Source: DASZHA01 sp049644325 (GTDB taxonomy: Bacteria; Chloroflexota; Dormibacteria; DASZGP01). Taken from it: a stretch of DNA of 17,679 nt. Position numbers and translations under genes: made by a program. Each line of letters starts with the position of its first letter. Within the stretch, counting starts at the first letter, position 1. Of the stretch, positions 1 to 7,279 are shown piece after piece. The stretch covers positions 1 through 17,679 of the forward strand of contig JBARRR010000115.1 in NCBI GenBank assembly GCA_049644325.1, in the 5' to 3' direction. Under the pieces are notes generated by a model that was given only the letters and a program-made list of their open reading frames with translations, was not told where the DNA came from and searched no databases.

Positions 1-1412
1 ACGGCGCCAGCGGTGGGGTCTTTCAGCTGGCGATGTGGTGCCAGGGCATGACCGGGACCCAGATCGCCGACAACTGGCGCGACCTCGACCCCAACATCGG
101 CATGGAGTTCAGCTGGCGCCAGGACGCGCGCCTCTTCTACGCCGAGTCGCTGCTGAGCTTTGACAACTTCAGGGAGAGGGTGTTTCCGGAGTGGGGGCTG
201 GACTGGGACGCCATTCGCGCCACGCGGCGGGAAGCCACGTTCAACGTCTACAACTTCAGCCGTCACCAGCTCGAGGTTCTGACGCCGGCCCAGATGGACG
301 CTGAGATGCTGGGCGCCTGCGTCGCCCTGCCGATGTGGTTTGCCCCGGTCCGGCGCAATGGCGACACGTACATCGATTCGGTCTACGCCACCGACGCCAA
401 CCTCGAAGAGGCGATCCGGCGCGGGGCGGACGAGCTCTGGGTGGTGTGGACGGTGAGCATGGAGGGCCAGTGGCGGGATGGCTTCGTCGCCAACTACTTC
501 CAGGTCATCGAGGCCGCGGCGAACTGGCGCCTCAAGCAGGTGCTGGCTCGGATCGTCGCCAGCAACGAGGCGATCGCCGACGGCGGCGCCGGCGAGTTCG
601 GGCGACATGTCGAGGTCCGAATGCTGCAGGCCGAGGTGCCCCTCAACTACCTGGTCAACTGGAGCCGGGACCGGATCGCCGAGGCGGTCAACCTCGGCGT
701 CAAGGTGGCTCGGGAGTGGTGCGCCACCAACGCCATCGCCTTCACCCCCGGGCCGACGACCTATCCGACGTCTGTGCACGACGCCGGCACCACGCTGCGC
801 TTCACCGAGGAGATGAAGGGCTTCCTGGTTCCCGGCGACGTGGACTACGAGGAGGCCTTCGTCCAGGGCAAGAAAGCCAACTCGGCGGCGAAGTTCCACC
901 TCACCATCGAGGTCGACGGCGTCCACCGCTTCAACGCCGACCCGGACCACCTCGCCGCCGCTGCCGGGTACATCGAGTCCCAAGCGCTGGGAGGACGGAT
1001 GGTGGTCGAGCAGGGGGCCTTCAACATGTTCGTGGACGGGGCCGACCCCAGCCAGACCTGGATGATCTATCGCCTCTTCTTCCGCGACCCCGGCGGCCGC
1101 CAGATGACCCTCAGCGGCTTCAAGGACGTCAAGGACGAGCCCGGGTTCGACCCCTGGAATGCGACCACCACGCTCTACACCCGCGTCTTCGAGGGCTTCG
1201 TCGATGACGCCGGGGAGAAGCGCGCCCCGGTGGTGGCCAGCGGCATCATGCGCATCCACATGCTGGACTTCATGCACCAGCTCACCACCTTCCGGGTGAC
1301 GGGGCCGACCACCGGCGACCGAATGTCGGCGTTGACCAGCTTCGGCCAGCTCTTCATGGGCAAGCTCTGGGACGTCTACGCCCGCGACGTGCTGGCCGTT
1401 TCGCCGGTGTAG
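1..1412 (+). CDS. Patatin-like phospholipase with cholesterol-oxidase-type C-terminal domain (5' partial)
   Basis: A predicted lipid acyl hydrolase whose start lies outside the window. The open frame runs from base 3, before the first internal ATG at 33. Its first visible residues, GASGG with Ser at codon 9-11, fit the GxSxG nucleophile elbow of patatins. The catalytic-dyad Asp probably lies in YIDSVYATDAN (Asp codon 375-377), where patatins normally read DGG/DGA; the residues that follow, EEAIRRGADELWVVWTV, match the usual strand and helix after that Asp. From about base 770 to the end comes a second region (FTEEMKGF, a GGR...GAFNMFVD stretch, MIYRLFF, LSGFKDVKD, TTTLYTRVFEG, DFMHQLTTFR, FGQLFMGKLWDVYARDV). 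It resembles the beta-rich C-terminal region of cholesterol-oxidase-like GMC oxidoreductases. This suggests action on sterol or other lipid esters, which is inference. The glycine-rich oxyanion segment is missing because of the window edge. The family call is fairly sure; the substrate is unknown. Confidence 0.8.
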   Translation, partial: GASGGVFQLAMWCQGMTGTQIADNWRDLDPNIGMEFSWRQDARLFYAESLLSFDNFRERVFPEWGLDWDAIRATRREATFNVYNFSRHQLEVLTPAQMDAEMLGACVALPMWFAPVRRNGDTYIDSVYATDANLEEAIRRGADELWVVWTVSMEGQWRDGFVANYFQVIEAAANWRLKQVLARIVASNEAIADGGAGEFGRHVEVRMLQAEVPLNYLVNWSRDRIAEAVNLGVKVAREWCATNAIAFTPGPTTYPTSVHDAGTTLRFTEEMKGFLVPGDVDYEEAFVQGKKANSAAKFHLTIEVDGVHRFNADPDHLAAAAGYIESQALGGRMVVEQGAFNMFVDGADPSQTWMIYRLFFRDPGGRQMTLSGFKDVKDEPGFDPWNATTTLYTRVFEGFVDDAGEKRAPVVASGIMRIHMLDFMHQLTTFRVTGPTTGDRMSALTSFGQLFMGKLWDVYARDVLAVSPV

Positions 1413-1813
1413 TGGACGTCCTCAGGGTCGCCCCCGTCGCCTACCGGGTAGGTGCCATCAGCAACTGGCTGGTCTCGATCCCCGCGTTTGTCGCCTACGA
1501 CGCCTACGTGGGCGCGCTGATGCCGGCCAAGCCAAATTTCCCGTTCCTGATCTGGATCTGGAGCGGGATGGCGGTGCTGTGGGGGGTGATGTTCTGGGAG
1601 ATATCGGGTGACATCGTGGGCCGCCGGCGACTGATCAAGTACTCCTACCTGGAGAAGTCGGTGACCTCTGTCAGCGTGCTCGCCGCCGTTGTCACCGGAA
1701 GCCTGGTGCCGGCCAACGCCGTGGGCATCTTCCTCACTGACATCATCTGGATCCCGATTTTCGTTCTCATCCACCTGGCGGTGCGGCGCCGGGTGCTGCC
1801 TGCAGCTGCCTGA
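1412..1813 (+). CDS. Four-helix integral membrane protein, unknown function
   Basis: I do not recognise this 133-residue protein as a named family. It starts at GTG 1412, whose G is also the last base of the preceding lipase stop codon, so translation is probably coupled. Hydrophobic stretches lie at about residues 8-30, 43-65, 84-106 and 107-124, giving four likely membrane helices. A basic loop (VGRRRLIKYSYLEK, about 69-82) sits between helices 2 and 3, and the tail is basic (RRRVLP). Trp and aromatic residues cluster in helix 2 (FPFLIWIWSGMAVLWGVMFWE). There are no obvious catalytic motifs or transport signatures. The tight junction suggests it works with, or is at least co-expressed with, the lipase. 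Its last 47 bases overlap the 3' end of the convergent cyclase gene. The coding call is supported by uninterrupted membrane-like composition and by the coupled start. Confidence 0.72.
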   Translation: MDVLRVAPVAYRVGAISNWLVSIPAFVAYDAYVGALMPAKPNFPFLIWIWSGMAVLWGVMFWEISGDIVGRRRLIKYSYLEKSVTSVSVLAAVVTGSLVPANAVGIFLTDIIWIPIFVLIHLAVRRRVLPAAA

Positions 1814-4800
1814 TGTCGGCGAGGAGATAGCCGAGGCCCAGCTTCTCGGCCTCGGCCGCGGCGGCGATCAGGTGCGCTTCTGCCGCCTCCGCGTCGCCGG
1901 GGCCGTTGCGGCCGCGGCACAGCCGGGCCCGCGCGATCTCGGTCCGCACCGACCACGGTCGGGCGTTGAGGCGGTTGTGGTGCTGGGCGGCGATATCGAG
2001 GTTCGCCTCCGCGCGCTCCCAGTCGCCGCTGGTCACCGCCAGGGTCCCCATGTGGTAGGCGACCGCGCCCAGGACCAACGATCCCCAGCCCAGCATTACC
2101 AGCTCGTCGACGTAGCGCTCCAACAGGCTGTAGAGGCGAGGTGCGTTGGCCGCGTCACCGAGCATGTAGCAGACCTCCGCCAGGGTGGCGACGGCGGCGG
2201 TATAGGTCGCGTTCCGAGGAAGGTTCTCGAAGTCGGCGGTGGCGAACTTGTCGAAATAACGCCGGGCATCGTCGACACGACCCAGGTGGACATAGAGGTG
2301 TGCCGCCACCGCCCGCCAGATCGGCAGGCTGCCCTCCTCGTCGGCCATGTCCGCAACCGTTGACTCCAGCTCGTCGAGGCGACCCTGGTTGAAGCGGATG
2401 GAGTAGATCTGGCCGGAGAAGGTCTGCATCGCCACCTGGGTGCGGACGTTCTGGCCGGTCGCGAACGCCTCTGCCGTCAGACGTTCGCCCTCGTCGAGGC
2501 GGCCTTCCAGGATTGCCCGCAGCGCCAGGTATGACTGTGCCTGCCACCGAGGAGACGGGAGGCTCGACTCCCGGGAGATGCGGTCCAGCTCGTCGATCGC
2601 GGCGTACGCCTCCTCGGCCTCGGCCATCTCCAGGAGCGCGGCGCTGCGATAGCTGTATGCCGCCGCCATCAGCTCCAGGTCCTCCGCGTCGGCCGCCAGT
2701 CCAGCCATCTCCTCGGCGTCCTGTCTGCGGGCGCCGGGAGTGTCCGGCCCCCAGGTCGCCATGATGCGACTGTCCAGCGCGTAGGCCAGCAGCCCGTTGT
2801 CGTCCAGCTGCCGGGCCATGTCCACGGCCTGTCGGCCGAGCTCCTCTCGGCGGCTCGGGGAGTCTTCCCAGTAGAGCTCGATGGCCAGCCTGGCCAGCAG
2901 CCGGCAGCGGCGCGCGCTGGGCTCCTCACCGATCGCCGCCAGTGCCTCTTCCAGCATTGCCACCAGGGTGGCGTCGACCACGCCGACGTCGCCGAACGGG
3001 GAAAAGCCACCGAAACCGATGGCGGCGTCGGCGAGGAGCTCGGGCTCCAGGCTGCGGGCCAGCTCGGCGGCCTCGGCGAAGCTGGCACGCGAGGTGTCAG
3101 CATCCCCGGTCCGTGCCTGGGCGTCACCAAGGGCCAGCAGCAGCTGGCAGCGCCGCGAGGGGTCAGGACCGGCCGCGTCCAGCACTGTGAGCGCCGCCTC
3201 GAGGTGGCCAACGGCCTCCTCGTACGCCAGTTGACGGACCGCGCGGCGGCTGGCGCGGAGCGCGTAGTCGACCGCCTTCTCGTAGTCGCCAGCCGGTGCG
3301 GCCGCCGCAAAGTGGTACGCCAGCGCCGGCAGCATCTCCTCCGCGGCCTCGGCGTGGAGGGCCTCGATGGTCGCGCCGGCGCGCTGGTGAAGGCGCACGC
3401 GACGGGTCTGACCGAGGTCCTCATAGAGCGCCTGGCGGACCAGCGCGTGGGAGAAGGCGTAGCGTCCGGGCGCGCCTGGCACCTCGGTCAGGGCCTGGGC
3501 CTCGACCGCCTCTGCCAAGCTCTCCAGGACGTCGGCCATGGGCGCGTCGGCGACCCCCTGCAGGACCCGGAGGTCGAACTCCCGTCCCAGCACAGAAGCC
3601 ATCGACAGGATCCGTGATGTTGCCGGCTTGAGCATCGCCAGCCGCCGGCTGATGATGTCGCGGACGCTCTCGGGGATGGCCAGGCTGCCGGCGCCGGCAC
3701 CCGGCGTCCAGCGCCCCTCCTGGTCGTAGCTGGCGCCGCTCTCGATGAGGTGGCGGACGATCTCCTCGATGAAGAAGGGGTTGCCCTCGGTGTTGCGCTG
3801 CAACGCGGTCGCCAGCTGGGCGTCCGCCTGGCCGTTGGGCAGCGTCTTCAGCAGGGCCTCGACCTCCGCGACGCTGAGGCCACCGATGTCGAGGCGCCCC
3901 ACCGGCGCCGTCCGGCGGATGTCGACGAGCAGCTGGCTCAGGGGATGGCGGCGGTCGACTTCGAAGTCGCGATAAGACCCCAGCACCATCAGCGGCATCT
4001 CGCCGGCGCTGGAGAGGACGTGGCGGAGCGCCAGGAGGGTGGGCCGGTCGGCCCAGTGGAGGTCGTCGACGATCAAGAGCGTGGGGCGGGTGCGGGCGAT
4101 GCCGGCGAGCAGCTCGGAGATGGCCTGGAAGAGGCGGAAGCGTTCGTTCTCGGGCTCGCCGATCAAGGGCGCGGCAAGGTCGGGCAGACGGCTCTCCAGC
4201 TCGGGCACAAGGCGGCCGAGCTCAGCCGTGCCCGGTCCCAGGGTGCCGCGGAGTTGCGCCGGCGAGCAGCGCTCGATGTAGCCCCGGACCACCTCCACCA
4301 GCGGCTGGAAGGGGAGGATCGCCTCCTGGTCGCAACGGCCGAAGAGGACGGCGCCGCCGCCGTCATGGACGCGGACGGCGAACTCGCGCGCCAGCCGGCT
4401 CTTGCCGATGCCCGGCTCCCCGGCGAGCAGCACCAGCTGCCGGCCTCCCGCCGCCGTGGTGCGCCACAGGGTGGCCAGGCGCTCCATGTCGGCGGCGCGA
4501 CCCACGAACGAGCTCCGTGCCGGGGCCTCCAGCTCCCGCGGCAACGGGAAGGTCTCGGCGGCGGCGGCCTGCCAGCGGACCTCGCAGACGTCGACCGGGC
4601 TGGTGAGGCCCTTGAGCGGCCGGGAGCCGGCGTCGACGATGGCGAACTCGCCACGGCTGCCCACCAGGTCCCGCACCAGGCTGGTGGTCAGGATCTGGCC
4701 CCCCTCGGCGATGTCGCAGAGGCGACGCGCCACGTTCACGGGCGTGCCGAAGTAGTCCTCTTCGGAGCGGATCGGCTCGCCGATGTTGATCCCCACGCGG

Positions 4801-5084
4801 ACCCGCAGCTCGGCGCCGGCTGCGGCGTTGTGGCGCTGCACCCGTTGCTGGATGTCGACCGCGCCCTCGATGCCGGCAACGGCGCTGCCGAATGTGACCA
4901 TCAGGCCGTCGCCCAGGTTCTTGACCTCGTGGCCGCCGGCGGCGGCGACCGCGTCCCGGATCAGCCGGAAGTGACGCCGCCGAAGCTCGAGCGCGGTGTC
5001 GTCGCCGACATCCGCTGCCAGCTGGCCGGCATCGAGGATGTCGGTGAAGAGGATGGTTACCGGCGCGTTCTCAGACGGGATCAT
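1767..5084 (-). CDS. Class III adenylate/guanylate cyclase - AAA ATPase - TPR regulatory protein
   Basis: A large three-part cytoplasmic signalling protein of 1105 residues. Residues 8-170 are a class III nucleotide cyclase domain. The metal-binding Asp are D15 in ILFTDI and D59 in KNLGDG, K55 is the base-recognition Lys, and N117 and R121 lie in VNVARRL. The second base-specifying position (usually Asp before VN) reads Thr-Pro (GT-P-VN, T114), so purine specificity, or even activity, is uncertain. Residues 190-460 form an AAA/STAND-type ATPase with Walker A GEPGIGKS (222-229) and Walker B LLIVDDLHWAD (336-346). The rest is alpha-helical and Ala/Glu/Leu-rich with TPR-like repeats, and no DNA-binding HTH is seen at the C-terminus. 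ATG 5084 follows closely behind an in-frame TGA, so it is the first possible start. It is transcribed away from gatC, and its 3' end overlaps the upstream-facing membrane gene. Such proteins are common in Actinomycetota and Chloroflexota; the ligand and target are unknown. Confidence 0.9.
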   Translation of the reverse strand: MIPSENAPVTILFTDILDAGQLAADVGDDTALELRRRHFRLIRDAVAAAGGHEVKNLGDGLMVTFGSAVAGIEGAVDIQQRVQRHNAAAGAELRVRVGINIGEPIRSEEDYFGTPVNVARRLCDIAEGGQILTTSLVRDLVGSRGEFAIVDAGSRPLKGLTSPVDVCEVRWQAAAAETFPLPRELEAPARSSFVGRAADMERLATLWRTTAAGGRQLVLLAGEPGIGKSRLAREFAVRVHDGGGAVLFGRCDQEAILPFQPLVEVVRGYIERCSPAQLRGTLGPGTAELGRLVPELESRLPDLAAPLIGEPENERFRLFQAISELLAGIARTRPTLLIVDDLHWADRPTLLALRHVLSSAGEMPLMVLGSYRDFEVDRRHPLSQLLVDIRRTAPVGRLDIGGLSVAEVEALLKTLPNGQADAQLATALQRNTEGNPFFIEEIVRHLIESGASYDQEGRWTPGAGAGSLAIPESVRDIISRRLAMLKPATSRILSMASVLGREFDLRVLQGVADAPMADVLESLAEAVEAQALTEVPGAPGRYAFSHALVRQALYEDLGQTRRVRLHQRAGATIEALHAEAAEEMLPALAYHFAAAAPAGDYEKAVDYALRASRRAVRQLAYEEAVGHLEAALTVLDAAGPDPSRRCQLLLALGDAQARTGDADTSRASFAEAAELARSLEPELLADAAIGFGGFSPFGDVGVVDATLVAMLEEALAAIGEEPSARRCRLLARLAIELYWEDSPSRREELGRQAVDMARQLDDNGLLAYALDSRIMATWGPDTPGARRQDAEEMAGLAADAEDLELMAAAYSYRSAALLEMAEAEEAYAAIDELDRISRESSLPSPRWQAQSYLALRAILEGRLDEGERLTAEAFATGQNVRTQVAMQTFSGQIYSIRFNQGRLDELESTVADMADEEGSLPIWRAVAAHLYVHLGRVDDARRYFDKFATADFENLPRNATYTAAVATLAEVCYMLGDAANAPRLYSLLERYVDELVMLGWGSLVLGAVAYHMGTLAVTSGDWERAEANLDIAAQHHNRLNARPWSVRTEIARARLCRGRNGPGDAEAAEAHLIAAAAEAEKLGLGYLLADIRQLQAAPGAAPPGG

Positions 5085-5095
5085 CGGGATTCACG

Positions 5096-5101
5096 AGCAT
5101 A
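5096..5101 (-). promoter_or_regulatory. Possible -10 box for the cyclase gene
   Basis: On the minus strand this reads TATGCT, close to TATAAT. Transcription would begin near 5089, about five bases before the ATG at 5084, with no Shine-Dalgarno sequence in between. No good -35 box is visible. This is a weak call that rests mainly on similarity to the other start-proximal -10 boxes in this window. Confidence 0.3.
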
Positions 5102-5124
5102 TGCGCCGGAGGCCGGGCGTGCCC

Positions 5125-5151
5125 TTCCTGGTCCACGGCCTCAATTACAAT
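5125..5151 (+). promoter_or_regulatory. Likely leaderless promoter for gatCA
   Basis: TACAAT at 5146-5151 is a good -10 box. TTCCTG at 5125-5130 is a weak -35 candidate with a short 15-base spacer. The -10 ends nine bases before the gatC ATG (5161), so transcription probably begins at or within about three bases of the start codon. The bases between them (CCCCATCCC) hold no Shine-Dalgarno sequence, which agrees with a leaderless mRNA. This is inference from spacing only. Confidence 0.5.
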
Positions 5152-5160
5152 CCCCATCCC

Positions 5161-5448
5161 ATGAAGCTGACCATCGACGAGGTTCGTCACGTGGCCAATT
5201 TGGCCCGGCTGGGGCTCTCCGATGACGAGCTCGAGGCCATGGCGAGCCAGCTCTCAACCATCCTCGAGTACATCGACAAGCTCGAGGAGATCGACACCGC
5301 GGCGATCCCGCCCACCGCGCAGGTGGGCGAGCTGGCCGACGTCATGCGCGAGGACGAGGTCGGTCCCAGCCTGCCCCAGGAGGCGGCCCTGGCCAACGCC
5401 CCGGCGCGCGAGGACGGCTACTTCCGCGTCGCCGCCATCCAGGAATGA
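5161..5448 (+). CDS. gatC: Asp-tRNA(Asn)/Glu-tRNA(Gln) amidotransferase subunit C
   Basis: A small 95-residue subunit of the GatCAB amidotransferase, which converts Glu-tRNA(Gln) and Asp-tRNA(Asn) to their amidated forms. GatC wraps around and stabilises GatA against GatB. The N-terminus, MKLTIDEVRHVANLARLGLSDDE, and the helix LSTILEYIDKLEEIDTAAIPPTAQV are characteristic, as is the FRVAAIQE end (family consensus F.VP.v.e). Its length is typical. ATG 5161 gives the exact family N-terminus and lies just after a -10-like TACAAT. Its stop codon overlaps the gatA start (ATGA at 5445-5448), so the two are translationally coupled. Confidence 0.96.
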   Translation: MKLTIDEVRHVANLARLGLSDDELEAMASQLSTILEYIDKLEEIDTAAIPPTAQVGELADVMREDEVGPSLPQEAALANAPAREDGYFRVAAIQE

Positions 5449-6926
5449 ACGTCAGGTCCGCCCACCTGGACGCCTCGATCGCCGACCTGGCGGCGCGCCT
5501 TGCCGGGGGTGAGGTGACGGCGCGGCAGCTGGCCGAGGAGTCGTTGGCGCGCATCGACGCCCGGGACCAGCCCCTGCGAGCCTTCCTGCGAACCACCCCC
5601 GAGCAGGCGCTGGCGGCGGCCGACGCCGCCGACGCGGCGATCAAGTCCGGGACCGCGGGCCCGCTTGCAGGCATCCCGATGGCGGTGAAGGACGTGCTCG
5701 TCATCGAGGGAGTGGAGACCACAGCAGGGTCCAAGATCCTGGCCGGCTTCAAGCCGCCCTACACCGCCACCACGGTGCGCCGCGCCCTCGACGCCGGGGC
5801 GTTGCCCATGGGCAAGACCAACTGCGACGAGTTCGCGATGGGCTCGTCGACGGAGAACTCCGCGTACGGCCCGGTGCACAACCCCTGGGACCTGGACCGC
5901 GTCCCGGGGGGCTCGTCGGGTGGCTCGGCGGTGGCGGTTGCCGCCGGTGAGACCACCTTCGCCCTGGGCAGCGACACCGGCGGCTCGATTCGGCAGCCGG
6001 CCGCCCTCACCGGCTGCGTCGGTCTCAAGCCGACCTATGGGCGGACCAGCCGGTACGGACTGATCGCGTTCGCGAGCTCCCTGGACCACGTCGGCACCTT
6101 CACCCGCACCGTGGCAGACGCCGCCACCGTGCTGGCGGCGATCGCCGGCCACGACGCGATGGACTCCACCAGCGCCCAGCGACCGGTCGAAGGATTGGCA
6201 GCCGGCCTCGCCCAGGGGGTGCGAGGGCTTCGCCTCGGCGTGCCCAGGGAATATTTCGTGGAGGGTATGGAGCCGGGCGTGGAGGACGCCGTCAAGGTAG
6301 CGCTCGGCCAGCTGGAGAAGGAGGGGGCGGAGCTTGTCGACATCAGCCTGCCCCACACCGACTACGGCGTCGCCACCTACTACATCATCGCCCCGGCCGA
6401 GGCATCCTCGAACCTGGCGCGGATGGACGGCGTCCGCTTTGGCCACTCGGCCCCCGACGCCCGCACCGTCACCGAGCAGTACGCCCGGTCTCGCGCCGAG
6501 GGCTTCGGCGCGGAGGTCAAGCGTCGCATCATGATCGGCACCTACGCCCTCAGCTCGGGCTACTACGACGCCTATTACCTCAAGGCGCAGAAGGTCCGCA
6601 CCCTGATCAAGCAGGACTTCGACGCCGCCTTTGAGAAGGTTGACGCCATCGTCTCGGCGACATCGCCGACGGTGGCCTTTCCCCTGGGGGCCAAGACCCA
6701 GGACCCGCTGGCGATGTACCTCAACGATGTCCTCACCATCCCCGCCGACCTGGCAGGTGTGCCCGGGATTTCGGTGCCGTGTGGCTTCAGCGAGGACCTG
6801 CCCGTCGGGCTCCAGGTGATCGGGCCGTCATGGCGCGAGGACATCGTCTTCCGCGTCGCGGCGGCCTACGAGAGCCTCAGCGACTGGGGCTCGCGGGTTC
6901 CCGCTGCGCTGGCCGGGGCCGTTTAG
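5445..6926 (+). CDS. gatA: Asp-tRNA(Asn)/Glu-tRNA(Gln) amidotransferase subunit A
   Basis: The glutaminase subunit of GatCAB. It hydrolyses glutamine and passes ammonia to the GatB kinase/transamidase site. At 493 residues it has the usual length. The amidase signature is complete: Lys82 (MAVKDVL), cis-Ser157 (PGGSSGGSA) and nucleophile Ser181 (SDTGGSIRQPA). These sit at a constant +3 offset from the known K79/S154/S178 triad. Further family blocks are GKTNCDEFAMGSSTENSAYG, GLKPTYGRTSRYGLIAFASSLDHVG, YYIIAPAEASSNLARMDGVRFG and the substrate-loop region IMIGTYALSSGYYDAYYLKAQKVR. ATG 5445 overlaps the gatC stop and has AGGA four bases upstream inside gatC. Nothing is missing. Confidence 0.97.
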   Translation: MNVRSAHLDASIADLAARLAGGEVTARQLAEESLARIDARDQPLRAFLRTTPEQALAAADAADAAIKSGTAGPLAGIPMAVKDVLVIEGVETTAGSKILAGFKPPYTATTVRRALDAGALPMGKTNCDEFAMGSSTENSAYGPVHNPWDLDRVPGGSSGGSAVAVAAGETTFALGSDTGGSIRQPAALTGCVGLKPTYGRTSRYGLIAFASSLDHVGTFTRTVADAATVLAAIAGHDAMDSTSAQRPVEGLAAGLAQGVRGLRLGVPREYFVEGMEPGVEDAVKVALGQLEKEGAELVDISLPHTDYGVATYYIIAPAEASSNLARMDGVRFGHSAPDARTVTEQYARSRAEGFGAEVKRRIMIGTYALSSGYYDAYYLKAQKVRTLIKQDFDAAFEKVDAIVSATSPTVAFPLGAKTQDPLAMYLNDVLTIPADLAGVPGISVPCGFSEDLPVGLQVIGPSWREDIVFRVAAAYESLSDWGSRVPAALAGAV

Positions 6927-6949
6927 ACGGCGCCGGTACGGCCTAGAAT
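6922..6949 (+). promoter_or_regulatory. Promoter ahead of the GlsB-type membrane protein gene
   Basis: TAGAAT at 6944-6949 is a strong -10 candidate. TTTAGA at 6922-6927, which overlaps the gatA stop codon, is a fair -35 with a 16-base spacer. Transcription would begin near 6956 and give a leader of roughly 28 bases that carries a good ribosome-binding site. This would allow the membrane gene and the gatB block behind it to be expressed separately from gatCA. Confidence 0.5.
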
Positions 6950-6971
6950 CCGGGCATCGGGTAGTAAGTAC

Positions 6972-6977
6972 GGAGGT
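6972..6977 (+). promoter_or_regulatory. Strong ribosome-binding site (GGAGGT) fixing GTG 6984
   Basis: GGAGGT lies six bases before GTG 6984. It is the clearest Shine-Dalgarno sequence in the window and decides the GTG start of the small membrane protein. Most other starts here have weak sites or none. Confidence 0.75.
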
Positions 6978-6983
6978 CAGGTA

Positions 6984-7271
6984 GTGACAGGGGTGGTCGC
7001 CAACATCGCGCTTCAGCCGGGAGGCATCATCGGCTGGATCCTTGTCGGCCTGATCGCCGGCGCCCTCGCCAGCCGCGTGGTCCAGGGGCGTGGCATGGGG
7101 TGCCTCGGCGACCTGATCGTGGGGGTGGTGGGCGCCTTCATCGGCGCCTTCGTGGTTGGGCTGGTGATCCCATCCGGTGCCCAATACGAGTTCATCGGCA
7201 CGCTGATCGTGGCCTTCATCGGGGCCGTGATCCTGCTGCTGATCATCAAGCTGGTGACCGGCCGCCGGTAG
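6984..7271 (+). CDS. GlsB/YeaQ/YmgE family stress-associated membrane protein
   Basis: A 95-residue inner-membrane protein of the transglycosylase-associated (GlsB/YeaQ/YmgE) family. Members are often stress- or stationary-phase-induced, but their molecular role is not settled. Three hydrophobic, glycine-rich segments are visible at about residues 12-33 (GGIIGWILVGLIAGALASRVV), 40-62 (LGDLIVGVVGAFIGAFVVGLVIP) and 70-91 (FIGTLIVAFIGAVILLLIIKLV). GRGMGCLGDLIVGVVGAFIG is the family hallmark loop. The GTG start is supported by GGAGGT six bases upstream. The gene sits between gatA and gatB, with its own likely promoter in the 57-base gap after gatA and only eight bases before the proposed gatB start. 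It is unlikely to be part of the amidotransferase. Confidence 0.9.
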   Translation: MTGVVANIALQPGGIIGWILVGLIAGALASRVVQGRGMGCLGDLIVGVVGAFIGAFVVGLVIPSGAQYEFIGTLIVAFIGAVILLLIIKLVTGRR

Positions 7272-7279
7272 GCGACAGC

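Noticed and set aside
335..1207. 290-codon plus-strand frame inside the lipase gene
   Set aside because: Arg/Gly/Pro-rich out-of-frame translation, typical of high-GC shadows.
3750..5225. 491-codon open frame on the plus strand opposite the cyclase gene
   Set aside because: It is an antisense shadow in high-GC DNA. Its residues (Arg, Gly, Asp, Ala, Gln-rich, no motifs) do not resemble a protein, while the minus frame has clear cyclase and ATPase motifs.
5418..6446. 342-codon minus-strand frame opposite gatA
   Set aside because: Shadow of gatA, which carries all amidase motifs in the plus frame.
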